Both the position numbers and the translations under genes were made by a program. From positions 1 to 64,000 of the forward strand of contig RCAB01000139.1 in assembly GCA_003640385.1 (NCBI GenBank): DNA of 64,000 nucleotides, written 5' to 3'. Below the pieces are notes generated by a model that saw only the letters and a program-made list of their open reading frames with translations, had not been told where the DNA came from and searched no databases. This DNA comes from Setaria digitata (Eukaryota; Nematoda; Chromadorea; Rhabditida; Setariidae). This document shows, piece by piece, positions 11,885 through 23,420 of the stretch (its first letter is position 1; each line of letters opens with the position of its first letter).

Positions 11885-12899
11885 GCTGTTTAGGTACTGC
11901 AGGAATATATTCTTCAACAGTTTAGTTAAATTGCACAGAAACTTGAAACTTCGTTGATAGTTTATTAGAGTTTGTACGAACCTACGCATTCTTTAAACTC
12001 TTCTTGCAGTCTATAATGAGTAAGACTGCATTAGCTTTGCCTGGAATCAAAACCAGACCATTATTATTAAATTTTCAGGCTCACATTCTCTTGATTTATT
12101 TGAAAATTTGAAAAAAACGTTTTTTAAAATGATTCTTATCAGTTGATGAATTCGATTGTTGATATCAAAAATTTAATCATTGGATAATTTAATTGGGAAT
12201 TAATATTTTTTTCTGATGGTATATCTCGAATCTGATTCTTTCTGTCAACATTCGTTGTATTTTATTTATTAATAATAGTAAACCTTAATTTGAGTAGGAA
12301 AAAAATCAAATCACTGTTTCCCAATAATAACAATATCAAGACAGTGTATTTCTCCATGCTGTTGGGTTTATTTGTGTGCCACAATGATTCTTTCCCGACA
12401 GTTCTGACTTGATCAGAATTATTGTTACGTGGATTAGCATTCTAATCCATTACTTAAGTCATCTTCCTCAAGAAGTTATGTTCTTCGTTTTGGTTCAACT
12501 GAGGACTTGTTTTCATTTTCCAAACTAAGCAAAGCTGCAATTTTGTATCATTCTAGACTGGACACATATTTTTGATCAGTTGACTCAAATGGATCAGCTG
12601 ATCGTTCTTCTCTCTGTCCCTTTGGTGCATGTTAATCAACCAACTCTGTTATAGTTGTCTTCAGACCATGTATCTTGATCCTCTTAATTCGTTGATTCTT
12701 CCTTCCTATCATATCTTACTGATTGCGTACAAGCATGGATTCTGAAACGGAATCCTGATTTCAATTCAGAATAAGAAGTGCTTCTGAATCATAGTATCTG
12801 ACGGTTACTAATGAAGTTAAAACGGTTGCAAATACTTGTGCTGGCTTGAGTCATTCTTTTCATCGTTTTTTTTTAGTGGTGCGCAAAAATTTGAGGAAG

Positions 12900-13340
12900 T
12901 TTCTGAATTGAGAATTGAAATTTTCAACTGCAAGAGCAAAAAGACATTGTCATAAATGAACACTATGATATTATTAGTCGGACACAAAATTGTCACTATA
13001 TTTAATTCTGCATAGTAGGTAGTTTCCACTACTTCTTTCATCTTATTCTCGATTGAAAATCATCGATTTGATCATTGCTTGACATTGCTACATGCATTAG
13101 CCTTCAAACTTGACATAGATCCATCTCAACTTACCCGCTGGTTGTTTTTGTAAATATTATTTGTTGTGTCCTTTTATTAAACGTTAGATATAATAAGTTC
13201 TTCAGTTAAAACATTTTAGTGAAATTAATAATAATAATTATTCAGCAATAATAAGCACCACTAACTGCAGTGATATTGGTAATAATAACAAAAACAATAA
13301 AAATAGTAATTAAAACTATAATAATGGTTATAAAACAGTA
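12900..13340. repeat. AAT/ATT-rich simple-sequence region
   Basis: From about 13215 to 13330 the sequence is built from imperfect aat/ata trinucleotide repeats (aataataataatt, aataataacaaaaacaataaaaatag), with no coding potential. Confidence 0.5.
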
Positions 13341-14206
13341 TTTTTTTTGGGCAGTAAAGTAAAGAGTTTTTGTTCCCTCAAATAAATTTAGTGATAGAGT
13401 TCAATCTAACTTCAGTTTAATCTTCCATAAAAAACAGATAAGTTTAAAAATTGCATTTTTTTTTTTTTTTTTTTTGATGCGCTGATGAATACAGTTAGGT
13501 CAATTGAAATAACCGCATTCAATTATGATATCAAAGATGCATTTCAACTAAATGACATTTCATTATTTAATAAAATTTTTCATGGAATATGATTATCTTC
13601 TTTTTCAGTTTGATTAATTCGTTTAATTGAAATTAGCATAAGGTTTTGATCCATTCATATCATTACAAAATATCATCAAACAAAAATTATCAGCTAGGTG
13701 ACATGATTAATTGTATGACTGATACTATCATCTTGGCCACACTTAGATAAACCTGTATGTCTGTCTATTTGCTTTGCGAACTGTGTTAGTTGATTAGTAC
13801 AAATCAAGAGAATTAGCCAAGATTTATATGTTGACACTATTTCTTCAGTACTCTTGGCTTTGTGAGCTTCGACTGCCAGTCCATAGCATCTAACGCCTAA
13901 TTTTACATTTTTTCATTGAGCTTCTCCCTTTCCTTTATTCGCCTACTTTTTTTTTGGTTTCTTTATCAGATTCCACATTTGACGGCTATTAATTATTGGT
14001 TGAGGGAAATTAAAAAATTCAACTTTTAAAATTTATTTTGTGTAACGTTGGAAGATTCTTACATCGATATATTTCGTTCCCTATTTGTCCATTGACAATT
14101 TATCAGTGATAGTGTGTGGCGTTTTTTGATCGTTTTCGAAGGAGTGCGGAATTCATAAAGGATATTCTGAAAGAACGTTTTATTCCATAACTGTTCGATG
14201 TTGGTT

Positions 14207-14432
14207 TACCCGCCATGGGCATCTATTCTTCTGCTATTTACCCATTCCGTTATAATTGCTTTCCCCACAATGCTTCCATCTTCATAGAACAGATGCCCAC
14301 CAAATAAGGGATTATCTATCATTCTTGCGATTACACTTCCCAGCAGCCGTTCTTTTTTCTGAATCTCTCAACCTCCTCATTTTTAGCCTTACGGCCAACC
14401 TCAATCAGTCTATCAGAAATCCATAAAATACT
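14207..14432 (-). pseudogene. Frameshifted minus-strand coding-like segment
   Basis: Two adjacent minus-strand frames look like protein: an upstream one containing SDRLIEVGRKAKNEEVERFR, and a downstream one containing ERLLGSVIARMIDNPLFGG and then HLFYEDGSIVGKAIITEWVN. They meet at a six-A run (14353-14358), where a one-base shift would join them. The second part alone has a plausible acceptor (attcag, exon start 14358) and donor (GG|gtaaac, exon end 14210). It could be an exon, a pseudogene, or a gene carrying a homopolymer sequencing error. I do not recognise the product. Confidence 0.3.
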
Positions 14433-16445
14433 TAAATATGTGGTAAAACAGCTTTATTTTCTCCAACATATTGGTTGAAAATTTCATACACATCATTCTT
14501 CTCTTCCAAGGGCAAGAGAGAATTACCTATCGGTAAGAATGACTTTTTGCCTTTTTATGTCACAGACTTTAATTAATTCATTTCTTCCTCGTTGAATGCA
14601 ACTAATTCTTAGTTTTCACAACACAGGTATTCTTTCTCCATCGTGAAGTGTTAAATTCCTTGTACAACATCTGACGTTTGATCATTTCCTCAATTATGTG
14701 AAAAGTACAGCATTAAATCCAAGGATTCCAATAAGTCTCATGCTTATAACTTCTAATAGACTAATTACGTTTTCAGTTCAGTTAGCATTCTCATCTCTCT
14801 TAAACATTAACCCAAATAATTACATCTTTCTGCGGAGAAAAGTTTTCATTCCTCTTCGTTTATTTATCACTAACGGTTTTTTAAACAAAATAAATTGCAT
14901 GTTATAATTGTCATAAACATAAAAAGAGCTATATATCCTGATTTGTATGTTATCATCATTATTTCTTGTAGCATAGTTAGAATATAAACTATGTTTCGAT
15001 GTTTACGGTTTTAATTTCATTTAAATCTCTCCATCCTTTTAATATATCTACAGGAACGATTGATATCACATTACATTGAAATGAGATCTACAAAAGAATC
15101 TCATTTTACAATCACTTAATAAAGAGTGGGCCGTGAAGTTCAGAGAATGAATACTTTCACAACTTTTTTTAAATATTTGTTTCGTGGTTTCTCAAATTTT
15201 ATTGTAAATTTCCTTAAAATTTCATTCCTATTTAATTCTTGTAGAAAATCGAAGATCAGAACTGTTGTCTTACAAATTACGAAATAATTTTTTCTTAATT
15301 TACTAATTTCAGATAATTCGTCTGGAAGGAAATTATGAGGAAGAATAGAAATAATTTCATAGAAAAAGAGCAGTATTGAGGAATGATATTGAAGGATATG
15401 GATAAAGCCAACTTTAACCTTATAAGCAGTGTTATGTTTTTTTTTTTTTTATGTTAACATTAAAATCGTAATTTCAATACTTGTGATGTTGTTCATGATC
15501 ATGATTTCATACTTACAATTATACTTTTTATATATTCATGATTTTACTGCTGATGATATTTGTTATTTATCTTGAAATAATAACTTTGAATTTCTGAAGC
15601 TGACTTTTGCTCTCTTGCCAATGTAACCGTAAACGGCAAAACCCTGAACTAGTTAAATCTTGCCTTAAATTTTGATTAACTTAGTTGAAGCTAAGTTTAA
15701 AAGCAAAAATTTCCGCTTTTCTGTATTAGTTCATAACATTTCCATTGTTGTTTGGATATTTACACTAATTTCTTGAAGCATAATTTCATAGAAATTTTGA
15801 TTTTCAGACGAATCTATTAAGATTTTGTTGTTCAAATAAAACCCAATTCCAAACTTATATATAAGTAACGAAGAAAGCAAAAATTTCAAATTCCTGTTAT
15901 TTGGTAATTTTTCGGTTTGGTAATTTCTTGCTAATTTGAGAAGACACTTTTTCTGATAATAAGCAGCAACAGAATCCTAAAAGAGTTCAATAGATCTGTG
16001 AAAAAAGTAGCCCCTATCACAGACTGATAACAACTATTATCGGCCTATCATTAATTGTCCATCTGTCACAGTAAAGACCACTTCAGGGATATTTGCATTT
16101 TCTTGACATCTTGTAACGATTAGTCATTTAAATGATAGAAACATTAATTAGTATTGGTATCAATGAATTAGTCAGTATCAGAATAACTGTTATGGAGACT
16201 AGCGATCTGGCCCATGAAAACGATGATAAGAGGATTAAAAAGAAGAGGAAATAGAAGGAAAAAAAAAAAACATCGGGAGCAGAACAGTTGGTTCATCTAG
16301 TTGGAACTAATTCTCGAACCTTCTTGTCATAAGGGGTCTTCTATGATTCTCGAAAATCAGCGCGAAATGAGAAACGAAGATGTATAATCAGTCAAATTCC
16401 TTAAATGACTGCAAACTCAAAACCATTTTCGTTATAATATTGATG

Positions 16446-16525
16446 CAAAGGTCACGGAATGAGTGTATCTAAAGGGTTAATTCTGAGGATTTGAAAGGTC
16501 ACGGACTGAGTGAATCTCTGAGTGG
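16446..16525 (+). repeat. Two diverged copies of a ~48-bp unit containing aaaggtcacgga
   Basis: aaaggtcacggaatgagtg at 16446 and aaaggtcacggactgagtg at 16493 recur with similar following sequence (atctaaagggtta / atctctgagtggtta). A third, weaker match (ggaaggtcacggaagga) lies near 18033. The unit abuts the poly(C)/N join, so more copies may have been collapsed. Confidence 0.5.
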
Positions 16526-16536
16526 TTACATTCTTC

Positions 16537-16700
16537 CCCCCCCCCCCCCCCCCCCCCCNACTGAGTGTCGCCGTGTCACCAACTCCTTCCTCCTTTAGCT
16601 CTTACCTGCACCTACACCCTCACCTGCACTCTCATCTCCACCTGCACCTTCACCTTCACCTTCACTCCATTCTTCCTCACTTTCACTTTTTCCCTTGTTT
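16537..16700 (+). repeat. Poly(C) run with N followed by CT-rich hexamer array
   Basis: A run of about 22 C ends in N, then degenerate cacctgcacctt/caccttcac repeats give a spurious His/Leu-rich frame. This is low-complexity sequence at an unresolved assembly join, not a gene. Confidence 0.7.
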
Positions 16701-18647
16701 ATCCCTCTCTCTTATCTCTGTCCTTTCCTTGTTTTCTACTTTAAAAATGTGAGTGCTTCTTACTCTCCTCCTCCCTGAAACTTCCTAGTCCCCGTTTCTT
16801 TTTTGCGCTATTTTGATAGAAATAGAAGATTTCTCAACTCCAATTTCAAATTTCAACATTTCCCTCATTATAACAAATTATTTCTTTCTCTCCCTCCCTG
16901 TTTGTTTATTTCATATTGATCAATAAGAATAAGAAAAAAGCAATTAGGGGTAACTACAACAGTTTAATAGCTGTAGCAGTGATCAATTAATACTTCGAGA
17001 ATGGTACTCGGATTGAATGAATCGTTATCAGTAATTCACCAGTTAGATTGCAAAAACGTATAACTTACCTCTCTTAGTATAATCTAACAATTTCTCAAGA
17101 AGATAACTGTAGATAAGCGTGACTAAGTGTTTGCAAGCATTTATCAGTCATTTATTTTAATAAAAGAGTTATCCACCTTTCCTCTAGTGTAACAAAAGCC
17201 TCCTTATGTTTTTGAAAGCGGTGATAAATTTAATTACCTCATAGCATGACTCGGCTATTCATCACATGAATCATTTTGGAATTAAGTTGTAATTTATTGA
17301 TCTTCCATCTTTTTACATTTTTATTTTATATTTACAAGAATTGTTTTACATATGTTGTGGTCCAATTTTATTTAAACGTAGTGGTAAAGTATTTGTTTGG
17401 GTGGAATCTATTAATTTGGTTCCAGAAGTTCCTTCCGAAACTGGGAAACTGAGAAAATTACTCCGGACTCTCCTGAAATCTTTTTTCAAATCTTCTAAGT
17501 AAAGGAAATTGCTAACTGGTTGAGGTGTGCATTACTTTCAATTTCAGATTTTTTCCATTGTTCTCTTTAACTCAGAAAAAAACAAACAAACAAACACACA
17601 AATCGTTCATTTTTCCTAGCAAAGTTGTAAATGTTTCCCATGAAAATCTTTTATTTCTTCGGTTATTTGTCGAAGACGTTTATCACTGATGATATGAGAT
17701 GTGTATCTCAGACAGGAAGTGAATACATCCGAATCAGTTGGTTTAAGCGATGATAAATCTCATAATTTCCTACTTTGAAAGTAATGGGTTAAACGATCGA
17801 TTTCCGCAGTTTTGAATTCATCGTTTTTCAAATTTAAACCGAGTTTTTTCCGTGGAAAATCACGAACTTTAGCGCATTTTAAGCATTCTGTGCAACAATT
17901 AGCAAGTGTTGTATGATTAATTCAGGCTGTTGTTTGTTTTACATTATAGCATTGGTCCGATATTGTAACTTCCACTTCAGACTACCACAATTATATTGCA
18001 TTTAAAGGAGATGTGTCATATATGACATTCGGAAGGTCACGGAAGGATTGAAAAAATATTCTAGGCCAAGATGAGAACTGATGTCATTTGTCTGCTGTTG
18101 GAGTGACACGATATCGATTGATCATTAACTGATATGATGCCATTTGATATGCCATCTTCTCAGTGAGGCTTGCTTCAGTGTTTACCTTACAAACTTGTAT
18201 ATCGGGGAAATGGCACTGTGAAATGGATTGATCGGTACACACAAACACATTGAAGAATTTCATTCAAACTAGTCCTTCGAACATTTTTATTCCTGCAGCA
18301 TGTACAAATATGTAAATGAGACGTAACATAAATATAACATTTGCCACCTATCCAGGAACATTTGAGGTCGTTTTCCCTGAACATGAGGGAGGAGGTACTG
18401 CTGGGTCAGTCTATTTAGTAGTTGCTGATCAAGTCACCGGTAGTTTGACAGGTGGCATGCGATAGTAGTCACTAGCCACGCAACTCGTCACTTCCTGTTT
18501 TTTCACTAATTGATATCGATCTTTAATGCTAGTGCTTTTTTCGTTTCTAAAAATAAAGAAATCTCCAATTATCCAGTTTAGCCTTTTCAACTCACAAAAT
18601 GTTTGAAAGTAATCGTAACACTAAATTTTAAACTAGTCCCACAGAAT

Positions 18648-18839
18648 ATGCAACGAAAAGTCTGCCGTGTAGAAGGTCGACTTGATGCAGTACTGTGTGG
18701 TAAAAACAAATGGATCCTTCACTCAGTAATTTTTGCAACTTTCAAAACATGTATTGGTAAGTTTACGAAGTTTGTAACCTTAAAAACAGTAGCTGGGAAT
18801 TTGGTCTGTGCTGAATCATGTAGAATTCGAAATCACTAA
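18648..18839 (+). CDS. Hypothetical 63-residue Cys-containing small protein
   Basis: An acceptor-like cccacag ends at 18644, three bases before ATG at 18648, the spacing expected for a trans-spliced start. The frame runs 63 codons to TAA at 18837-18839. Residues are mixed and basic with six Cys (near positions 6, 18, 36, 52 and 56 and in CRIRNH); no clear signal peptide. A possible 34-nt intron (donor gtaagt at 18757, acceptor aacag ending 18790) is optional and would give a 52-residue form. The segment VCRVEGRLDAVLCGKNKW faintly recalls the opening strand of nematode transthyretin-like proteins, but I would not assign it. Nearby exon-like pieces at 19131-19185 and 19249-19284 may belong to the same transcript. 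Confidence 0.28.
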   Translation: MQRKVCRVEGRLDAVLCGKNKWILHSVIFATFKTCIGKFTKFVTLKTVAGNLVCAESCRIRNH

Positions 18840-21800
18840 CCAGTTTCAATTCGATCACGTAATCCTATACATTTTAATCTATCTAGGGCGTTTTTTTTAA
18901 CAACTGAATCATTAGTTCTTTCTTGAGAGACTCGGAAGTTTTTCCCATTCAGTGCATTCGTATCAAAGCATTCTGGACTAAGTCATTTTCCTTACCTGGC
19001 CCGATTAGCCTAGTGTCTTTCTCGAGGAAGTTCATATTTCGAATGCATTACTTGATTAAATAGCATGACTGAATTAAATAGGCTGGATATAGCCACTAAG
19101 ATGTGAAAATATCATTTGGTTCTGCTTCAGATTTCCCAGCACTGCCACTCTTCCAGCAAGTGTGAAATTAAAATTTCATATGAAACTTCTGTTTGTATTT
19201 TATTTCTGCATAGTTCTTTACATTTGTATTTTCATTTTTCTTTCGCAGTTTCGCAGTGCCATTCACAGAACAACATTTCAAAAGGTACAGCGTCGTGTTT
19301 CCTTCATTTCTTTCCTTTTCGTCTTTATTTAAAATTTTCGATAGAAATTTCCAATTCTAAACTTGACCCTCAGTTCAGTAGCTGTATAAGGGGGACATTG
19401 GCTTCTGAACTCAGTATATCCAGACTGTAACACAGTGCAGTCCAGCAGATGTGTCGCGGATGATGGCATATGACCCTACAACGCTCTCTTCGATGTCATC
19501 CCTCCACAGAGGTTTTCTGATCCCTTGCTATTGGGGCCAAGTGACCCAACATTCACTAAATACGTTCTCTTCTCCCTGAAACGAACCACTCTCTTTGAAA
19601 CCATTTGTTAAATCTTAATGACAGTATCGATCGCTTTTGTTCTTTTATGATTGATTGGATATCAATCGATTTGATAATTACAATTGAATATTGTATAGTA
19701 TGTTGAGTTTACTGCTAACTTCTATTCTGATATCCGAAACTTTCTTTTTTCATTTTTCCATTCTGATAGCGTGCTCCATACTGATATCATTTCCTTTCTA
19801 TTATGTTCCGCTTTCCCTTGCTTCGTTTGTCACTGATAATCGTTGATCGTTGGTTCTGTCATACTCGTAATAATATCACCTAAAGCCGAACTTCCTGTCA
19901 GCTGATAATTTTTCTGTTTTTAATTTCGATATAATTTGATTTGACGGCTGTCCTTCTATTCCACTATAAATCCTTTGCCCCCTCCTCTTAGCTAGATCAA
20001 TTCAATTTATTTCATTAACAATCTTATAGTCAATCATTTGTAAATTCTCGTCATTTGTTAATTTGTCTCTAATTTCCTCGCTGCCGTGCTCAAATTAACT
20101 TCTCTAAATCTAAAAAAATTTTTTCTTTTACTAGATCCAAATCATCATGAATGACCTCAGTCGTTTTAATTCTCGATTATTTCTGGAACCGAAAGCACCG
20201 TATTTATGTTTATTGTGATATAGTGAATTGATATTTATTACTGTACAAGAGTTTCATGTTGTCTAAGTAATACTCTGATTTACTGTTTCGAAAGCGGACT
20301 GATATTTCACTAATGAACTTGATCACTGGTATCGTCCCACTTCTTTGTCATACTTATCGTTTCCAAAATACAGTAATAAACTGTGACTAGTCAATAAGCA
20401 ATTGTCTTCAAAAGTTCGCAGTTTTCGCTCCTTCCTATCACGCATAACTACATTCTCCAGAACTTCCATATCACGTTCGCCGCTACCGGGGTTGACGTAA
20501 ACTTATCAAACTGAGATTTGCCCCTTGACTCTCACATACTGTACACTCATTTATAATGATGACATGTCGTGTGCAGTGTCTGTCATCGCAAGGCAAACTT
20601 GTAACTGGTCCATTTGGTCTGGTCGTCACACCGAGCATTTTCTAGTTGGCTTAGCTTGAGGGGGCCCAGTTTGATTCCAATCTGTCATTTGCGTTTTCTT
20701 CTCGGATTTGCCTGGCTACAGTTCCTCCTAGCCAAATTCAGAAGTGCCGTGGCTCATTTCCGCTTGTTGCTTCATGAAACCATTCCGGAATAATTATCCG
20801 TTTTCAGTTCTGTTTTGTTCATAATGCCGTACATCTTATGATTCCCTTCTCCATTCATTCTTCGTCAATTTCATCTGCACCTTTCGTTTCTGTTTTCTCT
20901 CTCGTTGAAGTTCTCGTCACATTTCAGTATTTTCAAATTCTGATTTTAGTGTTTTCAAATCCTCTCTATCTATACGCTTCAGTTTCTATGATAGCTTTAA
21001 ATTCAGTAAAGATGATCAAAGCGTGCAGTATATTAATTAGATTATTGACTTATATTACTCTGTAATCATGTAGCTTAATTCAGCCCAATAAAATTCTCTT
21101 GGATATTGCAGCTAAAAGCATAGTTGAGGAGGAAAGTTTTGAATGTTTCAAAAATAGGCATAGCCAATTTTTTCATTTCAAAATTCAAAAACTGGGAAAT
21201 GTTTGAATAGGTCAATCAGCTAATTCTTCTCTTTCTTCCTTCATCCTTCTGCTCTTTCTCGCTTTTCGGTCTATATTAAATATCAATAGTACGAGAAGGG
21301 CCAATCGCTACTGCACTGTTCATTGCTGACACTCTTCCTATCCATTTATCTGATTAGCTCCATTTCATATGTCGCTTTTATTACGTTATTATCATTTCTG
21401 CATTATCATGGTCAGCTCTGCTGTTATCAATGTTACCGTTTCTATCATGATTGATTATCCTCTGAACCTGAGAATTATACTTATTCTATTTTCGATTAAT
21501 GATTTCAAAGCTTCTCCACCCATTGTATTTTCTAGGCCTTTGCTTAAATAAAAAAAAAAACATTCGATAATTTCGCTTCAAAGCTGTTTGATCCGATGCA
21601 TTTCTTTCCTGTCAACCGTTCTTACCTAAATCGATGTTACTGTTGAAGCTACTGTACACAGTGGCATAGGCGGGATTGTCTTAATTAGTAATATCAGCGG
21701 ACACTCATTATTAATTTCTGGCTCTTTAGTTGCTGTCTGCTCAAAATACTCTTCCCTCCCATTTGGAATTCCTCCACCTCTTATTCAGAATCTGTCCATC

Positions 21801-22666
21801 TCCCATTCAGAACTTTTTTACCTCGCTCTTAGAATCCCTCTTCTTTTTCATCAGAATCTTACTACTGACACATCATATTTAACCTTTGGTTTGCCCACGA
21901 GCAAACTGTTTTCAGTACGCACTTATCATATGAGTCGATATGATAATGATAAGACCTGCAGATCCCGACCTTCAACAGTTGGAGCAACTTTCTAAAGAGT
22001 AAATTTTCTGTGACACGTTTGGCAATATTGACAGCATTTATTTTAGATAAAGATATGATGATTTTCATTAGGAATGTACTGTTTTAGAACTTGCAAGGAG
22101 ACTGCAAGTTATTACTGGTAGCTTGAGTTTTCCCTCAGGATAGCATTGTTGTTGACTGATTGATGCAAAGTTAGCCTCCGTCATACGTTGTTGCTGGTGA
22201 CAAGGATTTGATATGCATTCAGAATTCTCGCGGATAATCGGGGTATTGAAGATACATCATGATCACGTTCACGTTCACGTTCACGATCAGTCCTGAGTTG
22301 AATTGTTGCAGCGTTTGGTTGTGCTGCTGAAGTGGAACGAAAGGTAAAAAAAGAGTAATTCTGATCGGTGCCTGCTGTATGAAGTCGGATGTATGCGTCT
22401 TCTAGTGCGATTCGCACTAGCGATTCTCCTTTGCTTATTTCTTATTGCCGCCTATGAATATTCAAACATACGTCAACAAGTCACTTCCAGTAGCAACTCA
22501 AAGACAGGTTCCCGTGAAGCCTCCTTCTGACAGATCATACGTCGAAAAAAGATGGATAGGAAATCATTGATTGGAAGCAGATTTTACGGCAGCACCAAAC
22601 AAAACAACTGAAGGGAATGTATTTTTCTTGAAATGTTAGGTTATAAAAATAAAAAAGTTACTTTAG
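18840..22666. other. Intergenic, no confident gene
   Basis: Mixed AT-rich sequence; open frames at 20.8 and 21.4 kb are hydrophobic chance frames. A weak tRNA-like box pair near 20643-20680 was considered and rejected. A minus-strand frame at 22181-22417 contains a short Arg-Glu repeat produced by a (gttcac)n array and is not convincing alone. Confidence 0.4.
22259..22289. repeat. Short gttcac hexamer array
   Basis: Four tandem or near-tandem copies of (ac)gttcac between 22262 and 22285. On the minus strand they read as Arg-Glu (RERERER) in one frame and Val-Asn in another, so amino-acid composition here is not evidence of a gene. Confidence 0.5.
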
Positions 22667-23420
22667 ATGCAGATGAAGTAGTCCGAATATTACTCATGTC
22701 AGACGACTCAGCATCCAGTTGGGAAGCAAACGTGAATGTTACTTTTAACGTGATCGTAGTGCTAATTATATCTCTGCTCAGTATCGCCTTGCTTGTTACG
22801 GGTTAGTACTGTAACTTGTAGCCGTGTGTGCTCTTAAGGAATGATTCTTGTCAGTTCTACATATTCTTTAATTTTTCCTTTTGGTAAATTCTAACTTTAA
22901 GCAGATGGACAGACAGATGAAAATCGCAGTACTAATGTGATGGTAAGTTGAAGGATTAGCATGATATAAGCGTCGATGTGATAAACTCGAAATCATTCAT
23001 GTCCCTAAAGCATTAATGAAAACTGATTTCTGAAAGTAGAATCGTTTCAGGTATAATCGTAGTTGCTCTGACATTAGACTCATCAGTTATCAGCAACGAA
23101 AGTAATGATTTGGATGAGGCAACAATTGGTTTGCCGCAAAACCAGACAGTAAGTGAAATTCAGTACAGATCGGCAAATTTTAAAAGCTGAATTAATATTT
23201 TTTGGATTTCAGACTTCCCATGTTGAAATTGAAATTAACATTTGCTATATTCTTTGTCACTGTCATTATGTACAGTCATACTAATCAGTCATTCCAGGAA
23301 AATTTGAAATTTTAGGTCTGGGCGCCACATTTTTTGCCTTCTACAGACCGCTTGCTACCACAGATTGACATCATTGCAAATCTGAACAAATATTCAGTTT
23401 CTTCTATCAATGAAATATGA
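22667..23420 (+). CDS. Small single-pass membrane protein, about 102 residues
   Basis: Exons 22696-22801, 23051-23148 and 23316-23420 keep phase (309 nt). An acceptor (ttactttag) ends at 22666, 30 nt before the ATG, suggesting trans-splicing; a five-codon upstream ORF starts right at that acceptor. Residues 1-18 are acidic/Ser-rich and carry an N-V-T glycosylation sequon. Residues 19-43 form a strongly hydrophobic helix (NVIVVLIISLLSIALLVTG), followed by an acidic Asn/Gln-rich stretch and a tail ending SVSSINEI. A second acceptor at 23077 would skip nine residues in frame. A further exon-like segment (22905-22942) has good splice sites but would break the frame if included. Topology and function are unknown; I do not recognise a family. 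Confidence 0.5.

Larger units (their letters stand above)
14433..18640. other. Gene-poor stretch with low-complexity sequence and an assembly join
   Basis: No gene supported. It holds poly(T) runs, two related 30-bp units containing aaaggtcacgga (16446 and 16494), a C-homopolymer ending in N (about 16537-16560), and a CT-rich degenerate hexamer array after it (16600-16700). Confidence 0.5.

Noticed and set aside
16522..16752. His/Leu-rich plus-strand frame
   Set aside because: Generated by the poly(C) run and CT-rich hexamer repeats at an assembly join.
20640..20680. tRNA/SINE-like A and B boxes (tggcttagcttgagg and agtttgattcc)
   Set aside because: The boxes are too close together, the B box is off consensus and no acceptor stem or poly(A) tail is seen.
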